A DNA stretch of 64,000 nucleotides, taken from NCBI GenBank assembly GCA_023265995.1, contig JAHFSA010000004.1, positions 96,340-160,339 of the forward strand, read 5' to 3'. The notes below the pieces were generated by a model. The model had not been told where the DNA came from. It saw only the letters and a program-made list of their open reading frames with translations, and did no database searches. The translations under genes and the position numbers were made by a program. The DNA comes from Perlucidibaca sp. GTDB lineage: Bacteria; Pseudomonadota; Gammaproteobacteria; Pseudomonadales; Moraxellaceae. Positions 1-9,786 of this stretch are shown here, one piece after another; positions within the stretch are counted from its first letter, which is position 1; each line of letters begins with the position of its first letter.

Positions 1-49
1 CCTGATGGACATAGCCATTCCGGCCAATCTCGGCTGCGGCCAGGTCTGA
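1..49 (+). CDS. C-terminal end of an ETHE1-like persulfide dioxygenase (partial)
   Basis: Only the last 15 codons are in the window, read in the frame starting at base 2 and ending in TGA at 47-49. The tail contains IAIPANLGCG, which resembles the conserved C-terminus of ETHE1/Blh-type MBL-fold persulfide dioxygenases (typically ..D-x-A-V/I-P-A-N-x-x-C-G). These enzymes oxidise glutathione persulfide to sulfite. The call is supported by the next two genes, a TauE/SafE exporter and a Blh-type phosphatase domain protein, which commonly accompany such enzymes. The identification rests on a very short stretch. Confidence 0.5.
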   Translation, partial: LMDIAIPANLGCGQV

Positions 50-56
50 GCCCGCG

Positions 57-851
57 ATGATCTGGCTGCTTGGCGTGCTGGTGGGTCTGGTGCTGGGTCT
101 GACCGGGGCCGGTGGCGGCATGCTGGCGGTGCCGGCGCTGATGTTCGGGTTGGGCTGGACCGTGACGCAGGCCTCGCCCGTGGCCTTGCTGGCGGTTGCC
201 GGCGCGGCCTGGGTGGGCACCGGCGATGGTCTGCGCAGCGGTCTGGCGCGCTACCGTGCGGCTCTGGTCATGGCGGCGGCCGCGGTGCCCAGCGTCTCGC
301 TCGGACTCATGCTGGGGCATCGCCTGCCGGCCACCAGCCTGAGCGTTCTGTTCGCCATCGTCATGGTGGTCATAGCCCTGCGCCTGTTGCGCCAGCCGGC
401 AGGGCGAGTCGAGCACGAGCATGTCATCTGCCGCATCCATGCCGACAGCGGGCGCTTCATCTGGACGCGGCCCACCTTCTTCGCGATCACCGGCTTCGGC
501 CTGCTCAGCGGCTTGCTTACCGGCCTGCTTGGTGTCGGTGGCGGCTTCGTCATTGTGCCGGTGCTGGCGCGCTTCACCGAGCTCAGCCAGGCGGCCGTGG
601 TGGCGACCTCGCTCATGGTGGTGGCGCTCATCAGCACGCTGGGCATATTTCTGGCCTGGCTGCACGGCGCGCAGCTGCCGCTGGCGGTGACCTTGCCCTT
701 CCTGGTCGCGGTCATGACGGGCATGGTGCTGGGGCGTCTGGGCAGTCGCCATGTCAGCGCGGCTGCCAGCCAGCGTGGCTTCGCCGTGCTCATGCTGGCG
801 GTGGCGGCGGCCTTGCTGGTGCATGCCTGGCATCCGGATTTCGGCGTATAG
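57..851 (+). CDS. TauE/SafE family sulfite/anion exporter
   Basis: 264-residue polytopic inner-membrane protein with about eight hydrophobic segments arranged as two repeats. Each repeat carries the glycine-rich signature of the family: GLTGAGGG near residues 14-21 and GLLGVGGG near 156-163, each followed by a V/A-V-P turn. The family (COG0730) moves sulfite, sulfoacetate or other organosulfur anions. Here it starts 7 nt after a probable persulfide dioxygenase, whose product is sulfite, so sulfite export is the likely job. The substrate is inferred from context and is not shown by the sequence. Confidence 0.85.
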   Translation: MIWLLGVLVGLVLGLTGAGGGMLAVPALMFGLGWTVTQASPVALLAVAGAAWVGTGDGLRSGLARYRAALVMAAAAVPSVSLGLMLGHRLPATSLSVLFAIVMVVIALRLLRQPAGRVEHEHVICRIHADSGRFIWTRPTFFAITGFGLLSGLLTGLLGVGGGFVIVPVLARFTELSQAAVVATSLMVVALISTLGIFLAWLHGAQLPLAVTLPFLVAVMTGMVLGRLGSRHVSAAASQRGFAVLMLAVAAALLVHAWHPDFGV

Positions 852-904
852 TTCGTCGCAGGCGGCATCCGGCTGCCACCCGCTATCCTGCAGAAGAGAC
901 CGCC

Positions 905-1339
905 ATGGCCCTCCCCATTCCCAACCTGCTGTTTGTCGCACCCAATCACTATTCCGGTGGCTATGTCAGCCCCGAGGCGCTGGTCCAGGTCAAGGCCGAG
1001 GGCATCACGCATGTCATCGACATGCTGCCGGACAACGAACATGGCGGCTTCGACGAGGCTGGCATGGCGGCGGACCTGGGACTGTTCTATGCGCATCTGC
1101 CGGTGCAGGGTGGCCAGGACCTCAACAAGGGCAATGCCGAAGCGCTTGATCGTCTGCTTGCCGAAGTCGGCGACACTCCGGTGCTGGTGCACTGCATGAG
1201 CGGCAATCGTGTCGGCGCGCTGTTCGCCCTGCGCGCGCACTGGCTGCAGGGACTGTCGCAGGAGGAGGCGCTGGAGGTCGGTCGTCGCTACGGCCTGACC
1301 AGGATGGAGCCGCTGGTCAGGCAGCTGCTCGGCATGTGA
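905..1339 (+). CDS. Blh-type protein tyrosine phosphatase-like domain protein (DUF442)
   Basis: 144-residue protein with the cysteine-phosphatase-like loop H96-C97-M-S-G-N-R102 (CX4R) typical of the DUF442/TIGR01244 family. In Blh proteins this domain is fused to an MBL-fold persulfide dioxygenase. Here it is a free-standing protein two genes after the probable dioxygenase. It probably acts in sulfide/persulfide handling with its neighbours, possibly as a rhodanese- or phosphatase-like partner. A ribosome site (agaagaga) precedes the ATG. It converges on the AEC transporter gene with a gap of 6 nt. Confidence 0.75.
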   Translation: MALPIPNLLFVAPNHYSGGYVSPEALVQVKAEGITHVIDMLPDNEHGGFDEAGMAADLGLFYAHLPVQGGQDLNKGNAEALDRLLAEVGDTPVLVHCMSGNRVGALFALRAHWLQGLSQEEALEVGRRYGLTRMEPLVRQLLGM

Positions 1340-1345
1340 GCTGCA

Positions 1346-2245
1346 TCAGGGCAGCACGCTGTTCCACAGCGGAACGGTAAGCAGCGAGAGCAGAATGCCG
1401 CTGCCGAGAATGGCGTTGGCGAGGTCGGGTTCGAGACCGTGCTGATCGGCCAGGATGGCCGCGGAAATCATCGGAGCCATGGCGGTCTGCAGCACGGCGA
1501 TGCTGAGCAGCAGACCGTGCATGCCCAGCGCCATGCCCAGCCCCAGCGTCAGTGCCGGAATCACCGCCAGCTTCCAGCCCAGGCCGACAAAGACCGGCAG
1601 CCACTGATGGCGATGCAGCGAGAGCCGCAGGCGCAGACCCACCGAGAACAATGCCAGCGGGCTCAGGCTGAGGCCGATGCGGTGCAGCGTGTCATTGATG
1701 GCGTCAGGCCAGCCGCCGAGCTGGCCGGCGACTATGCCGACCAGCAACGCCAGGAAGGCCGGAAAGAGCAGGACCTTGCGGGCTATCTCGCGTGGATGCG
1801 CGGAGGCGCCGCCATAGAGCACGGCCACCAGCACGCCGCCCAGGCTGAGCATCATGAAGCAGCCGAGCTGATCGGCGACCACGCCCAGGGCCAGGCCTTC
1901 GCGGCCGCGCAGAGCCTCCAGCAGCGGATAGCCCACGAACGAGGTATTGCCGAGTCCGCAGACCAGCACGAGCGCGCCGATGCGGCTGCGTGACCAGCCC
2001 AGATAGCTGCCCAGCGTGTGGAAAAGCACGAGCGCGCCGAAGAACACCAGCCACTGCGAGGCGATCAGGAACCAGAGGTCGGGATTGAAGTGCAGGCGCG
2101 GGATCAGTTCCAGCACCAGTGCCGGCAGGGCGATCTGTATCACCCACCAGTTCAGGCTCTGTGCCAGACCCACGGGCGGGCGCGCCAGGCGAGTGGTGAG
2201 CATGCCGAGCGCAAGACAGAGACCGAGCAGAAAAAATGCACTCAT
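1346..2245 (-). CDS. AEC family transporter (auxin efflux carrier fold)
   Basis: About 300-residue protein of ten hydrophobic segments with the malonate/auxin-efflux carrier pattern: N-terminal LNWWVIQIALPALV, and a central GLGNTSFVGYPLLEAL that matches the G-N-x-x-F-x-G-x-P motif of the family. Bacterial members move organic acids or amino acids; the substrate here is unknown. I chose the ATG at 2245 (MSAFFLLG), which opens directly into the first membrane segment. An in-frame ATG at 2260 and a TTG at 2272 also exist, but the TTG lies only 6 nt from the tRNA-Arg 3' end. The tRNA lies immediately upstream on the same strand, so the two may be co-transcribed. Confidence 0.85.
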   Translation of the reverse strand: MSAFFLLGLCLALGMLTTRLARPPVGLAQSLNWWVIQIALPALVLELIPRLHFNPDLWFLIASQWLVFFGALVLFHTLGSYLGWSRSRIGALVLVCGLGNTSFVGYPLLEALRGREGLALGVVADQLGCFMMLSLGGVLVAVLYGGASAHPREIARKVLLFPAFLALLVGIVAGQLGGWPDAINDTLHRIGLSLSPLALFSVGLRLRLSLHRHQWLPVFVGLGWKLAVIPALTLGLGMALGMHGLLLSIAVLQTAMAPMISAAILADQHGLEPDLANAILGSGILLSLLTVPLWNSVLP

Positions 2246-2278
2246 GACAGCCTGACCCATCGGGAGTGACAACGAATA

Positions 2279-2355
2279 TGGTGCGCCCGGCGGGATTCGA
2301 ACCCACGACCACCGGCTTCGGAAACCGATACTCTATCCAGCTGAGCTACGGGCGC
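2279..2355 (-). tRNA. tRNA-Arg (anticodon CCG), CCA encoded
   Basis: On the minus strand a full cloverleaf can be drawn: acceptor GCGCCCG pairs with CGGGCGC, a D arm follows (GCTCAGCTGGATAGAGT), the anticodon loop is TTCCGAA (CCG, decodes CGG), and the T arm is GTGGG-TTCGAAT-CCCGC. The anticodon stem includes two G-U pairs at its ends. Discriminator A and a genomically encoded CCA occupy 2282-2279. The gene is 77 nt long. Confidence 0.95.
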
Positions 2356-2395
2356 TTTGCATGCAGCAGATCCGGCCTTGCGGCGCGGAGGCGGC

Positions 2396-2424
2396 ATCAT
2401 ACTTGGCTTTGTCCGGGCAGTCCA
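2396..2424 (-). promoter_or_regulatory. sigma-70 promoter for tRNA-Arg
   Basis: Minus-strand -35 TGGACT (2424-2419), 17-nt spacer and -10 TATGAT (2401-2396). The predicted start is about 33 nt before the tRNA 5' end. The region after the -10 is very GC-rich, as expected for a stringently controlled stable-RNA promoter. Confidence 0.5.
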
Positions 2425-2541
2425 TTTGCCGGCCGCATGCGGCACTTAGCAGCAGCCGGCATAAGAATATGGGGAATGGTTCTTTTGCCGCTGACGCGAG
2501 CCTGCGTATTCTGCAGGCATAGCGTATTTGCGAGAGTTTTC

Positions 2542-4074
2542 GTGTCTGTTCTGCATACCCCATCACGGTGCTTCCGACGGCCCCTGCAACAGTCTGTTCC
2601 GGGTGCCTGGCTGGCACTGTCGCTGGCTCTGCTGCCTCTGCCGGCGGCGGCGACCAACGGCTATTTTGCCCATGGCTACAGCGCGTCCCAGCGCGCGCTC
2701 GGCGGTGCCGGCACGGCCAATGCCTCGGATGCCCTCATCGTCACCATCAACCCGGCCGGCTCTGCCTTTCTCGGTGAGCGCTGGGATGCCAACCTCAGCC
2801 TCTTCGTGCCCATCCGCGAGTACGAGACCGGGCCGACTGGCGGTGGCCTGGCTGTAGGCATCGTCGACATCGAGCCGGATCGTGTCGAAAGCCGGCACAA
2901 CGTTTTCGCCATCCCCGGTTTTGCCTATGTCACTCCGCTGGACGAGCGTTCCAGTGCCGGCATCGCGGTGTACGGCAATGGCGGCATGAACACGGTCTAC
3001 AAGGATGGCAATGCCGCTTTCGCCAAGGCGGGCTCCAGCAGCGGGCTGCTGGGTGGCCTGCTCGGCTATTCGCCGGTGGAGAGCCGTTGCACGGGTACCT
3101 TCGGTGGCGGTGCGCCACAACCCGGCAATGCCGATCTGCTCGGCTTCTGCGGCAATGGCAACGGCACGGCATCGGTCGATCTCATCCAGCTCTTCGTCGC
3201 GCCGAACTATGCCTACAAGCTTGGCGAGCACACGGCGCTGGGCATCTCCCCCATCTTCGCGGCGCAGCGTTTCTCGGCCAAGGGTCTGCAGGCTTTCGCG
3301 CAGTTCTCGAACAGCCCCGAGCATGTTTCCGATCAGGGCTTTTCCTTCTCCTATGGCGGTGGCGGTCGTGTCGGCCTCCTCACCGAGTTGCTCCCGGGTC
3401 TGGATTTCGGCGCCTCCTGGCAGTCGCGCATCTACATGACGCGCTTCAAGGAGTACGAAGGCCTGTTTGCCGAGCGGGGAGATTTCGACATTCCGTCGTC
3501 ATGGAATGCCGGGCTGGTCATCAAGCCGGCGCGCAACCAACGCATTCTGCTCGACTACCAGCGCATCAATTTCAGCGAGATCGCCTCGGTCGGCAATCCG
3601 CTGGATCCGGACCGTTTCGTCAATGACTGCGCCCTGCAGCGCCTGACCGGCAGCGCGGCGGACAGCACCGCCTGTCTCGGTGCCGACAGCGGTCCCGGTT
3701 TCGGCTGGCGCGATGTCGAGGTCTACAAGGTCGGCTACCAGTTCGACAGCGGCAACTGGGCCTGGCGCCTGGGTTACAGCCAGACCAGGCAGCCCATTCC
3801 GGAGAGCGAGGTGCTGTTCAACATCCTGGCGCCGGCGGTGATCGAGAAGCACTACACGGCGGGTGTCGGCTGGCAGCGCAGCCGCCAGCTCGGCTTCGAT
3901 CTCAGCCTGATGTACGCGCCGCCCAATCCGGTCCGGGGCAGGAACCCGTTGAGCAATGTCCAGCTGCCGGGCAACGGGGGGCTCATCAATGCCGGGGTTG
4001 ATGGCAATGACCAGGACATCACCCTGGACATGCATCAGTACGAGCTCACCCTCGGGGTCAATTACACCTACTGA
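2542..4074 (+). CDS. OmpP1/FadL family outer-membrane transporter
   Basis: Roughly 510-residue outer-membrane beta-barrel of the FadL/TodX family, which brings long-chain fatty acids or hydrocarbons across the outer membrane. From the GTG at 2542 there is an Arg-rich n-region, a hydrophobic stretch and a cleavage point AAA/TNGYF. The mature N-terminus TNGYFAHGY is the FadL hatch signature, followed by the family's GGAG and N-P-A-G segments (SDALIVTINPAGSAF), and the protein ends in an aromatic residue (NYTY). GAGAG lies 6 nt before the GTG; an upstream in-frame ATG at 2476 would add a long non-signal extension. Four cysteines in predicted loops could form two disulfides. The oxygenase cluster at 8.5-15.6 kb suggests a hydrophobic substrate, but the link is inferred. 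Confidence 0.88.
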   Translation: MSVLHTPSRCFRRPLQQSVPGAWLALSLALLPLPAAATNGYFAHGYSASQRALGGAGTANASDALIVTINPAGSAFLGERWDANLSLFVPIREYETGPTGGGLAVGIVDIEPDRVESRHNVFAIPGFAYVTPLDERSSAGIAVYGNGGMNTVYKDGNAAFAKAGSSSGLLGGLLGYSPVESRCTGTFGGGAPQPGNADLLGFCGNGNGTASVDLIQLFVAPNYAYKLGEHTALGISPIFAAQRFSAKGLQAFAQFSNSPEHVSDQGFSFSYGGGGRVGLLTELLPGLDFGASWQSRIYMTRFKEYEGLFAERGDFDIPSSWNAGLVIKPARNQRILLDYQRINFSEIASVGNPLDPDRFVNDCALQRLTGSAADSTACLGADSGPGFGWRDVEVYKVGYQFDSGNWAWRLGYSQTRQPIPESEVLFNILAPAVIEKHYTAGVGWQRSRQLGFDLSLMYAPPNPVRGRNPLSNVQLPGNGGLINAGVDGNDQDITLDMHQYELTLGVNYTY

Positions 4075-4141
4075 GCAGGTGTCCGCCTTCACTTCATCGC
4101 CATCCTGCCGAAAGCCTGTCCGGTTACCGCTAGTCAGGCTT

Positions 4142-4168
4142 TTGACCTATTCGGAATAAGGCTATACT
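4142..4168 (+). promoter_or_regulatory. sigma-70 promoter for the cytochrome c5 gene
   Basis: TTGACC (4142-4147) and TATACT (4163-4168) with a short 15-nt spacer, about 55 nt before the chosen start codon. Both hexamers are close to consensus. Confidence 0.55.
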
Positions 4169-4222
4169 GCGCGCATTTCCCGCACCGGCCTGTCCGGGGT
4201 TTGTCGCTTGAGTGAGGTTAAT

Positions 4223-4684
4223 GTGAAGAAGATCGCTACCCTGCTGGCCGTAGTCGGCCTGGTGATGTCGGCCCCGGTCATGGCCAAGTCGACCAAGGAA
4301 ATCTCCGACCAGCCTCTGGGTGAGCGCGGCCTTTTCTCCGAGCGCGCCGTCATTGAACGCGTCACCCTGGCCGGCAAGGTCTGCCTGGAAGGCCAGCCCT
4401 GCGCCGCCGCCGTGGTCGCCGGTCCGGCTCCGGGCGCCGAACCGCGCACCGGCGAGCAGATCGTCACCGCCGTCTGCTCCGGTTGCCACGGCGCCGGTGT
4501 CATGGGCGCTCCGATCATCGGCAACAAGAGCCTCTGGGGCCCGCGTATCGCCCAGGGCAAGGACACTCTGCACCAGCACGCCCTGCACGGCATCCGCAGC
4601 ATGCCGCCGAAGGGTGGCTGCGCTACCTGCTCGGATGAGGAAATCATCGGTGCTGTCGACTTCCTGATCTCCAAGGCCAAGTAA
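4223..4684 (+). CDS. cytochrome c5 family monoheme c-type cytochrome
   Basis: 153-residue secreted electron carrier. The N-terminus MKKIATLLAVVGLVMSAPVMA is a Sec signal peptide. A linker of about 60 residues precedes a class I cytochrome c domain with the heme motif CSGCH and a distal axial Met in SMPPKGGC. The C-terminal GGCATCSDEE pair of cysteines is the disulfide signature of cytochrome c5. The GTG at 4223 is preceded by GAGG at a good distance, so it is preferred to the upstream TTG at 4208. It has its own promoter and terminator and converges on rep. Likely role: periplasmic electron transfer to terminal oxidases. Confidence 0.9.
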   Translation: MKKIATLLAVVGLVMSAPVMAKSTKEISDQPLGERGLFSERAVIERVTLAGKVCLEGQPCAAAVVAGPAPGAEPRTGEQIVTAVCSGCHGAGVMGAPIIGNKSLWGPRIAQGKDTLHQHALHGIRSMPPKGGCATCSDEEIIGAVDFLISKAK

Positions 4685-4747
4685 GCCAGGCGGTCGTCTC
4701 GGACCGCACGAGGTACGAGGCAGAAGGAAAGGCAGCGCAAAGAAAAA

Positions 4748-4769
4748 GGGAGCCCAGGCTCCCTTTTTT
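4748..4769. terminator. bidirectional Rho-independent terminator between cytochrome c5 and rep
   Basis: Stem GGGAGCC/GGCTCCC with a 2-nt centre, flanked by AAAAA on the left and TTTTTT on the right, so it can stop transcription from both converging genes. Confidence 0.85.
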
Positions 4770-4823
4770 GTTTTCCGCACCGGCCTTCTGTGGCTGACTG
4801 TCGGGTGCGACAGTCGCGCCGAT

Positions 4824-6833
<2,010 letters not shown>

Positions 6834-6903
6834 GGGTACATCCGGGCGAGGCTGACAGCAGGCCCGGAATTGTAGTCAGGGTGGCCGGCTCAGGCCAGCC
6901 GAA

Positions 6904-7731
6904 TCATGTAATTCCGTAGACCGCTTTCCAGTGCGTCATGGCCGCCGTGGTATCGCGCTGCCAGGGGTGGAAGGACGGTTTGTAGTAGGACAGATAGGCT
7001 TTGCCCATCTTGCGCAGCCAGCCCGGCTCGACCAGGAACTCTCGGAAGCCGCGGCGGAGCATGCGCCAGTCACGCTGAATGCCGCGCGCCTTGAGCAGCT
7101 GGTAGGTGTGGAGGCCGGTGAAGAAGGCGAACTCCATGGAGTTGATGGCCATCTGCGAGCTGCGGATCCAGTAGCTGCCGACCTGATCCTGGAAGACATC
7201 GAAGGCTACCGCCTTGTGCTCGCTTTCCTCTATGGCATGCCAGTACCACAGCGCCTTCACGCGCTCGTCCATGGGAGCGAAGAAGTCCGGGTTCTCCAGA
7301 GCCATCTCGGCAAGGATGGCGGTGAAGTGCTCAAGGGCGCAGGTCATGGCGAGCTGGCGCTCGGGTGACAGGCGCTTGCGTAGGAACTGCATGCCATCGC
7401 CGACGAAGCGGTCGATCTTGCCCATGGGCAGGCCCTTGGTGGCCATGAAGTCATTGAAGGCGTTGTGTTCGCGGCCGTGATGCGCTTCCTGGCCGATGAA
7501 GCCGCTGACCTGGCTGGCCAGTGCCGGGCCGAGCCGCTGCTGATAGTGGCGCACGGAATCGACGAAGAAGCGTTCGCCCTCGGGGAAGGTGCCGGACAGG
7601 GCGGTCAGCACCATGCTCTTGAAGGGGTCGCCGCCGAACCAGTCCATAGGGATGCTGTCATCGAAGACGAAGTCCATGCGGCGTGGCATGGGGCGCTTGC
7701 TGTCGTGCAGGGCGCGGACGGTGGCGGTCAT
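6904..7731 (-). CDS. PF10118-type metal-dependent hydrolase (diiron, ferritin-like)
   Basis: 275-residue soluble protein with the residue pattern of the predicted metal-dependent hydrolase family COG3687/PF10118: FPEGERFF, GFIGQEAHHGREH, CALEHFTA and WHAIEESEHK. The spacing of these E and E-x-x-H motifs suggests a four-helix diiron centre, so oxygenase or oxidase chemistry is as plausible as hydrolysis. Members often lie beside P450, DUF2236 and TetR genes in hydrophobic-substrate clusters, as here. It shares its upstream region with the TetR gene's 3' end. The function is not experimentally assigned, to my knowledge. Confidence 0.8.
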   Translation of the reverse strand: MTATVRALHDSKRPMPRRMDFVFDDSIPMDWFGGDPFKSMVLTALSGTFPEGERFFVDSVRHYQQRLGPALASQVSGFIGQEAHHGREHNAFNDFMATKGLPMGKIDRFVGDGMQFLRKRLSPERQLAMTCALEHFTAILAEMALENPDFFAPMDERVKALWYWHAIEESEHKAVAFDVFQDQVGSYWIRSSQMAINSMEFAFFTGLHTYQLLKARGIQRDWRMLRRGFREFLVEPGWLRKMGKAYLSYYKPSFHPWQRDTTAAMTHWKAVYGIT

Positions 7732-7768
7732 GGCCGGGCTCCGAAGCGGTCGTTTTTCGAACTAGAAC

Positions 7769-7786
7769 ACAGACGATCCTGTCTGT
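7769..7786. promoter_or_regulatory. candidate repressor operator upstream of the PF10118 gene
   Basis: Inverted repeat ACAGA-N8-TCTGT lying 38-55 nt before the minus-strand start codon at 7731, a usual place for a repressor site. Its half-sites differ from the palindrome at 8455-8476, so a different regulator may be involved. Confidence 0.3.
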
Positions 7787-7832
7787 CAGTGATCGCCAGT
7801 CGTCATTTGAGGAAACATGACAGGATTTGATG

Positions 7833-8432
7833 TCACTTGCTGCTCTGGCCCAGGTAGCCGGTGATCATGTCGGTCAGGCCCTCGGCGACGGCGTCCTCGT
7901 TGAGCATGCTGTTTTCCTGGCTGACCAGGCGCACCATGGTGAAAATGGTGCTGTTGGTGATGATGAAGACGCGCACTTCGAGGTCTTCGATCGGGTATTC
8001 CCGGTAGTGCTTGAGGAAATAGAAGCGCGCGATCTCGAGGAAATGCTGCTGCAGCACATCCGCGACCTTCTGGGTCTGCACGCGGTGCCAGTTGCGCGCC
8101 AGTTCGGCATAGAGGCCGTTGCTGGCATTGAGCATGGCGAAACCGAAGCGGATGGCGGTGGCCACGAGGTCGCGCAGCGAGACCTCGCTGCTGACCGGCA
8201 GGCGTTTGACGCCGCGCGCGACATCATCGGCGAGCTTCTCCACCAGCGCCTCGATCAGCGCTTCCTTGCTGCCGAAGTACTGATAGAGCGAGCCGACGCT
8301 GACCCCGGCCAGCTCGGCGATATGCGGTGTGGTGGTGTTGTCGAGGCCGCGTTCGGCGATGCAGCGCGCGGTGGCATCGATCAGGGTGGTCACCATCTGG
8401 CGGGATCTTTCCTGCTGCGGGCGCTTGCGCAT
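7833..8432 (-). CDS. TetR/AcrR family transcriptional regulator
   Basis: 199-residue protein with an N-terminal helix-turn-helix: RSRQMVTTLIDATARCIAERG, then TTPHIAELAGVSVGSLYQYF and FGSKEALIEAL, which is the TetR signature at about residues 10-60. The C-terminal ligand-binding half is unlike the well-known drug repressors and resembles regulators of lipid or hydrocarbon genes. It is divergent from the DUF2236-P450-SDR-ACAD run and probably represses it by binding the palindrome at 8455-8476. The ligand is unknown. Confidence 0.9.
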   Translation of the reverse strand: MRKRPQQERSRQMVTTLIDATARCIAERGLDNTTTPHIAELAGVSVGSLYQYFGSKEALIEALVEKLADDVARGVKRLPVSSEVSLRDLVATAIRFGFAMLNASNGLYAELARNWHRVQTQKVADVLQQHFLEIARFYFLKHYREYPIEDLEVRVFIITNSTIFTMVRLVSQENSMLNEDAVAEGLTDMITGYLGQSSK

Positions 8433-8454
8433 GTCGGCCTCCGAACGCGAATTG

Positions 8455-8476
8455 AATGCGAATACATCTTCACATT
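8455..8476. promoter_or_regulatory. candidate TetR operator (22-bp palindrome)
   Basis: AATGCGAA-TACATC-TTCACATT: two 8-bp arms with one mismatch around a 6-bp centre, located between the divergent TetR (start 8432) and DUF2236 (start 8513) genes. Length, symmetry and position all fit a TetR-family dimer site covering both promoters. Confidence 0.55.
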
Positions 8477-8512
8477 ATGGTCGGGGCTCCACAACTGTCA
8501 CGCGGTGTTCTC

Positions 8513-9784
8513 ATGTCAGCAGTATCTGAACGCTCGGCGGCGCCGACCCGGGCCCGCCCTTTCGACAAGACCCAGGCGCCGACGCCGCCCTGGCTGCGCC
8601 TGATACTTGGTCGCGACATGGCGCCCAGCCGCGAGGAATACGCCGCCGCCATTGCCGCCATGAATGACGGCGATCCGGCCATGGATGCGCTGGTGGACTG
8701 GATGGTGAGCTTCGGCCCGCGCGAGGCGCGCGCCCTGTTCGAGCAGGCCATGGCGCAGGGTGTCGACAGCGTGCCGGACTGCCCGCAACCACTGCGCGAC
8801 TTCTTTGCCTCGGTCGAGCGCGTGCCCGTGTGGCTGGATCGCGAGCTGCTGGAAGAAGGCGTGCGCTTCACCCATGGCGTCGGTCTCGTCGCCATGGTGG
8901 TCATGCGCGATCTCGCGCTCATGGGTGGCTATCTGCTGTCCGGCTTCAATCAGGCCCTGGTCATGACCGGGGCGCTCAACAAGGGCACCTCGCAGCGCGT
9001 GGCCGAGACCGGCAAGTGGTGGATCGATTGCACCGAGCCGGGCGGGCTGGAGCGTTACGGCGCCGGCTTCCGCTCGACCCTGCATGTGCGTCTCGTGCAT
9101 GCCCTGGTGCGGCGCAACCTGTCGGCGCGTCCGGAATGGGATCATGCCGTCTGGGGCCTGCCGCTGAACCAGATCGACATGGCGGCGACCTATCTCGGCT
9201 TCAGCGTGGTCATGCTCGGCGCCCTGCGCAAGCTCGGTATCCAGGCCTCGCCGCGCGAGTCGCGCGCGGTCATGCAGCTGTGGAGCTATGCCTGCTGGCT
9301 GATGGGTGTGGATGAGCGCTGGCTGCGCTTCAGCGAGAGCGAGGGCATGGTCCTGCTCAACGCGACCATGATGACGCAGAGCCGTCCCGACCAGACCAGC
9401 CGCGAGCTCGGCCACGCCCTGTCGCTGGAGCCGCTGGAGCGCACCTATCAGGGCTTGCGTCGCCTGCCCTGGCTGCATGATCTCCGTCGCAAGCTGGCCT
9501 ATCACCAGCATCTGAGCATGAGCCGCTACTTCCTGACGCGTGAGCAGATGGGGCAGCTGGGCTTGCCGGAAACGGTGACGGCCTGGTATCCGTGGCTGAC
9601 GCTGGCACCGCGCACGCTGGCCTATACCGGTCAGCGCCTGCTGCCGGCCCTGCGTCGGCGCATGCAGCTGCGCGGTCGTCAGGCCCAGCGCACGGCGGTC
9701 GCGCAGGTCTTTGGTGATCGTGCCCAGGGCATCATCCAGCCCGGCGCCGATCACCCGGCGCATGCCAGCCAGCAGGGAGCCTGA
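8513..9784 (+). CDS. DUF2236 / MpaB-Lcp-like heme oxygenase
   Basis: 423-residue all-helical protein of the DUF2236 family, which includes fungal MpaB and the latex-clearing protein Lcp. Recognisable family features are ALNKGTSQRVAET, then FRSTLHVRLVHALVRR with His196 as the expected heme ligand, then WDHAVWGLPLNQIDMAATYLGFS. In Lcp the corresponding Lys/Thr and His residues bind heme b and support oxidative cleavage of isoprenoid C=C bonds. The ATG at 8513 is the first plausible start after the operator. The stop is 2 nt before the P450 ATG, so the two are translationally coupled. Oxidation of a hydrophobic substrate is likely; the exact one is unknown. Confidence 0.78.
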   Translation: MSAVSERSAAPTRARPFDKTQAPTPPWLRLILGRDMAPSREEYAAAIAAMNDGDPAMDALVDWMVSFGPREARALFEQAMAQGVDSVPDCPQPLRDFFASVERVPVWLDRELLEEGVRFTHGVGLVAMVVMRDLALMGGYLLSGFNQALVMTGALNKGTSQRVAETGKWWIDCTEPGGLERYGAGFRSTLHVRLVHALVRRNLSARPEWDHAVWGLPLNQIDMAATYLGFSVVMLGALRKLGIQASPRESRAVMQLWSYACWLMGVDERWLRFSESEGMVLLNATMMTQSRPDQTSRELGHALSLEPLERTYQGLRRLPWLHDLRRKLAYHQHLSMSRYFLTREQMGQLGLPETVTAWYPWLTLAPRTLAYTGQRLLPALRRRMQLRGRQAQRTAVAQVFGDRAQGIIQPGADHPAHASQQGA

Positions 9785-9786
9785 TC

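Noticed and set aside
2266-2541. N-terminal extension of the FadL-type protein back to 2266
   Set aside because: It would overlap the tRNA-Arg gene on the other strand and place the signal peptide far from the N-terminus.
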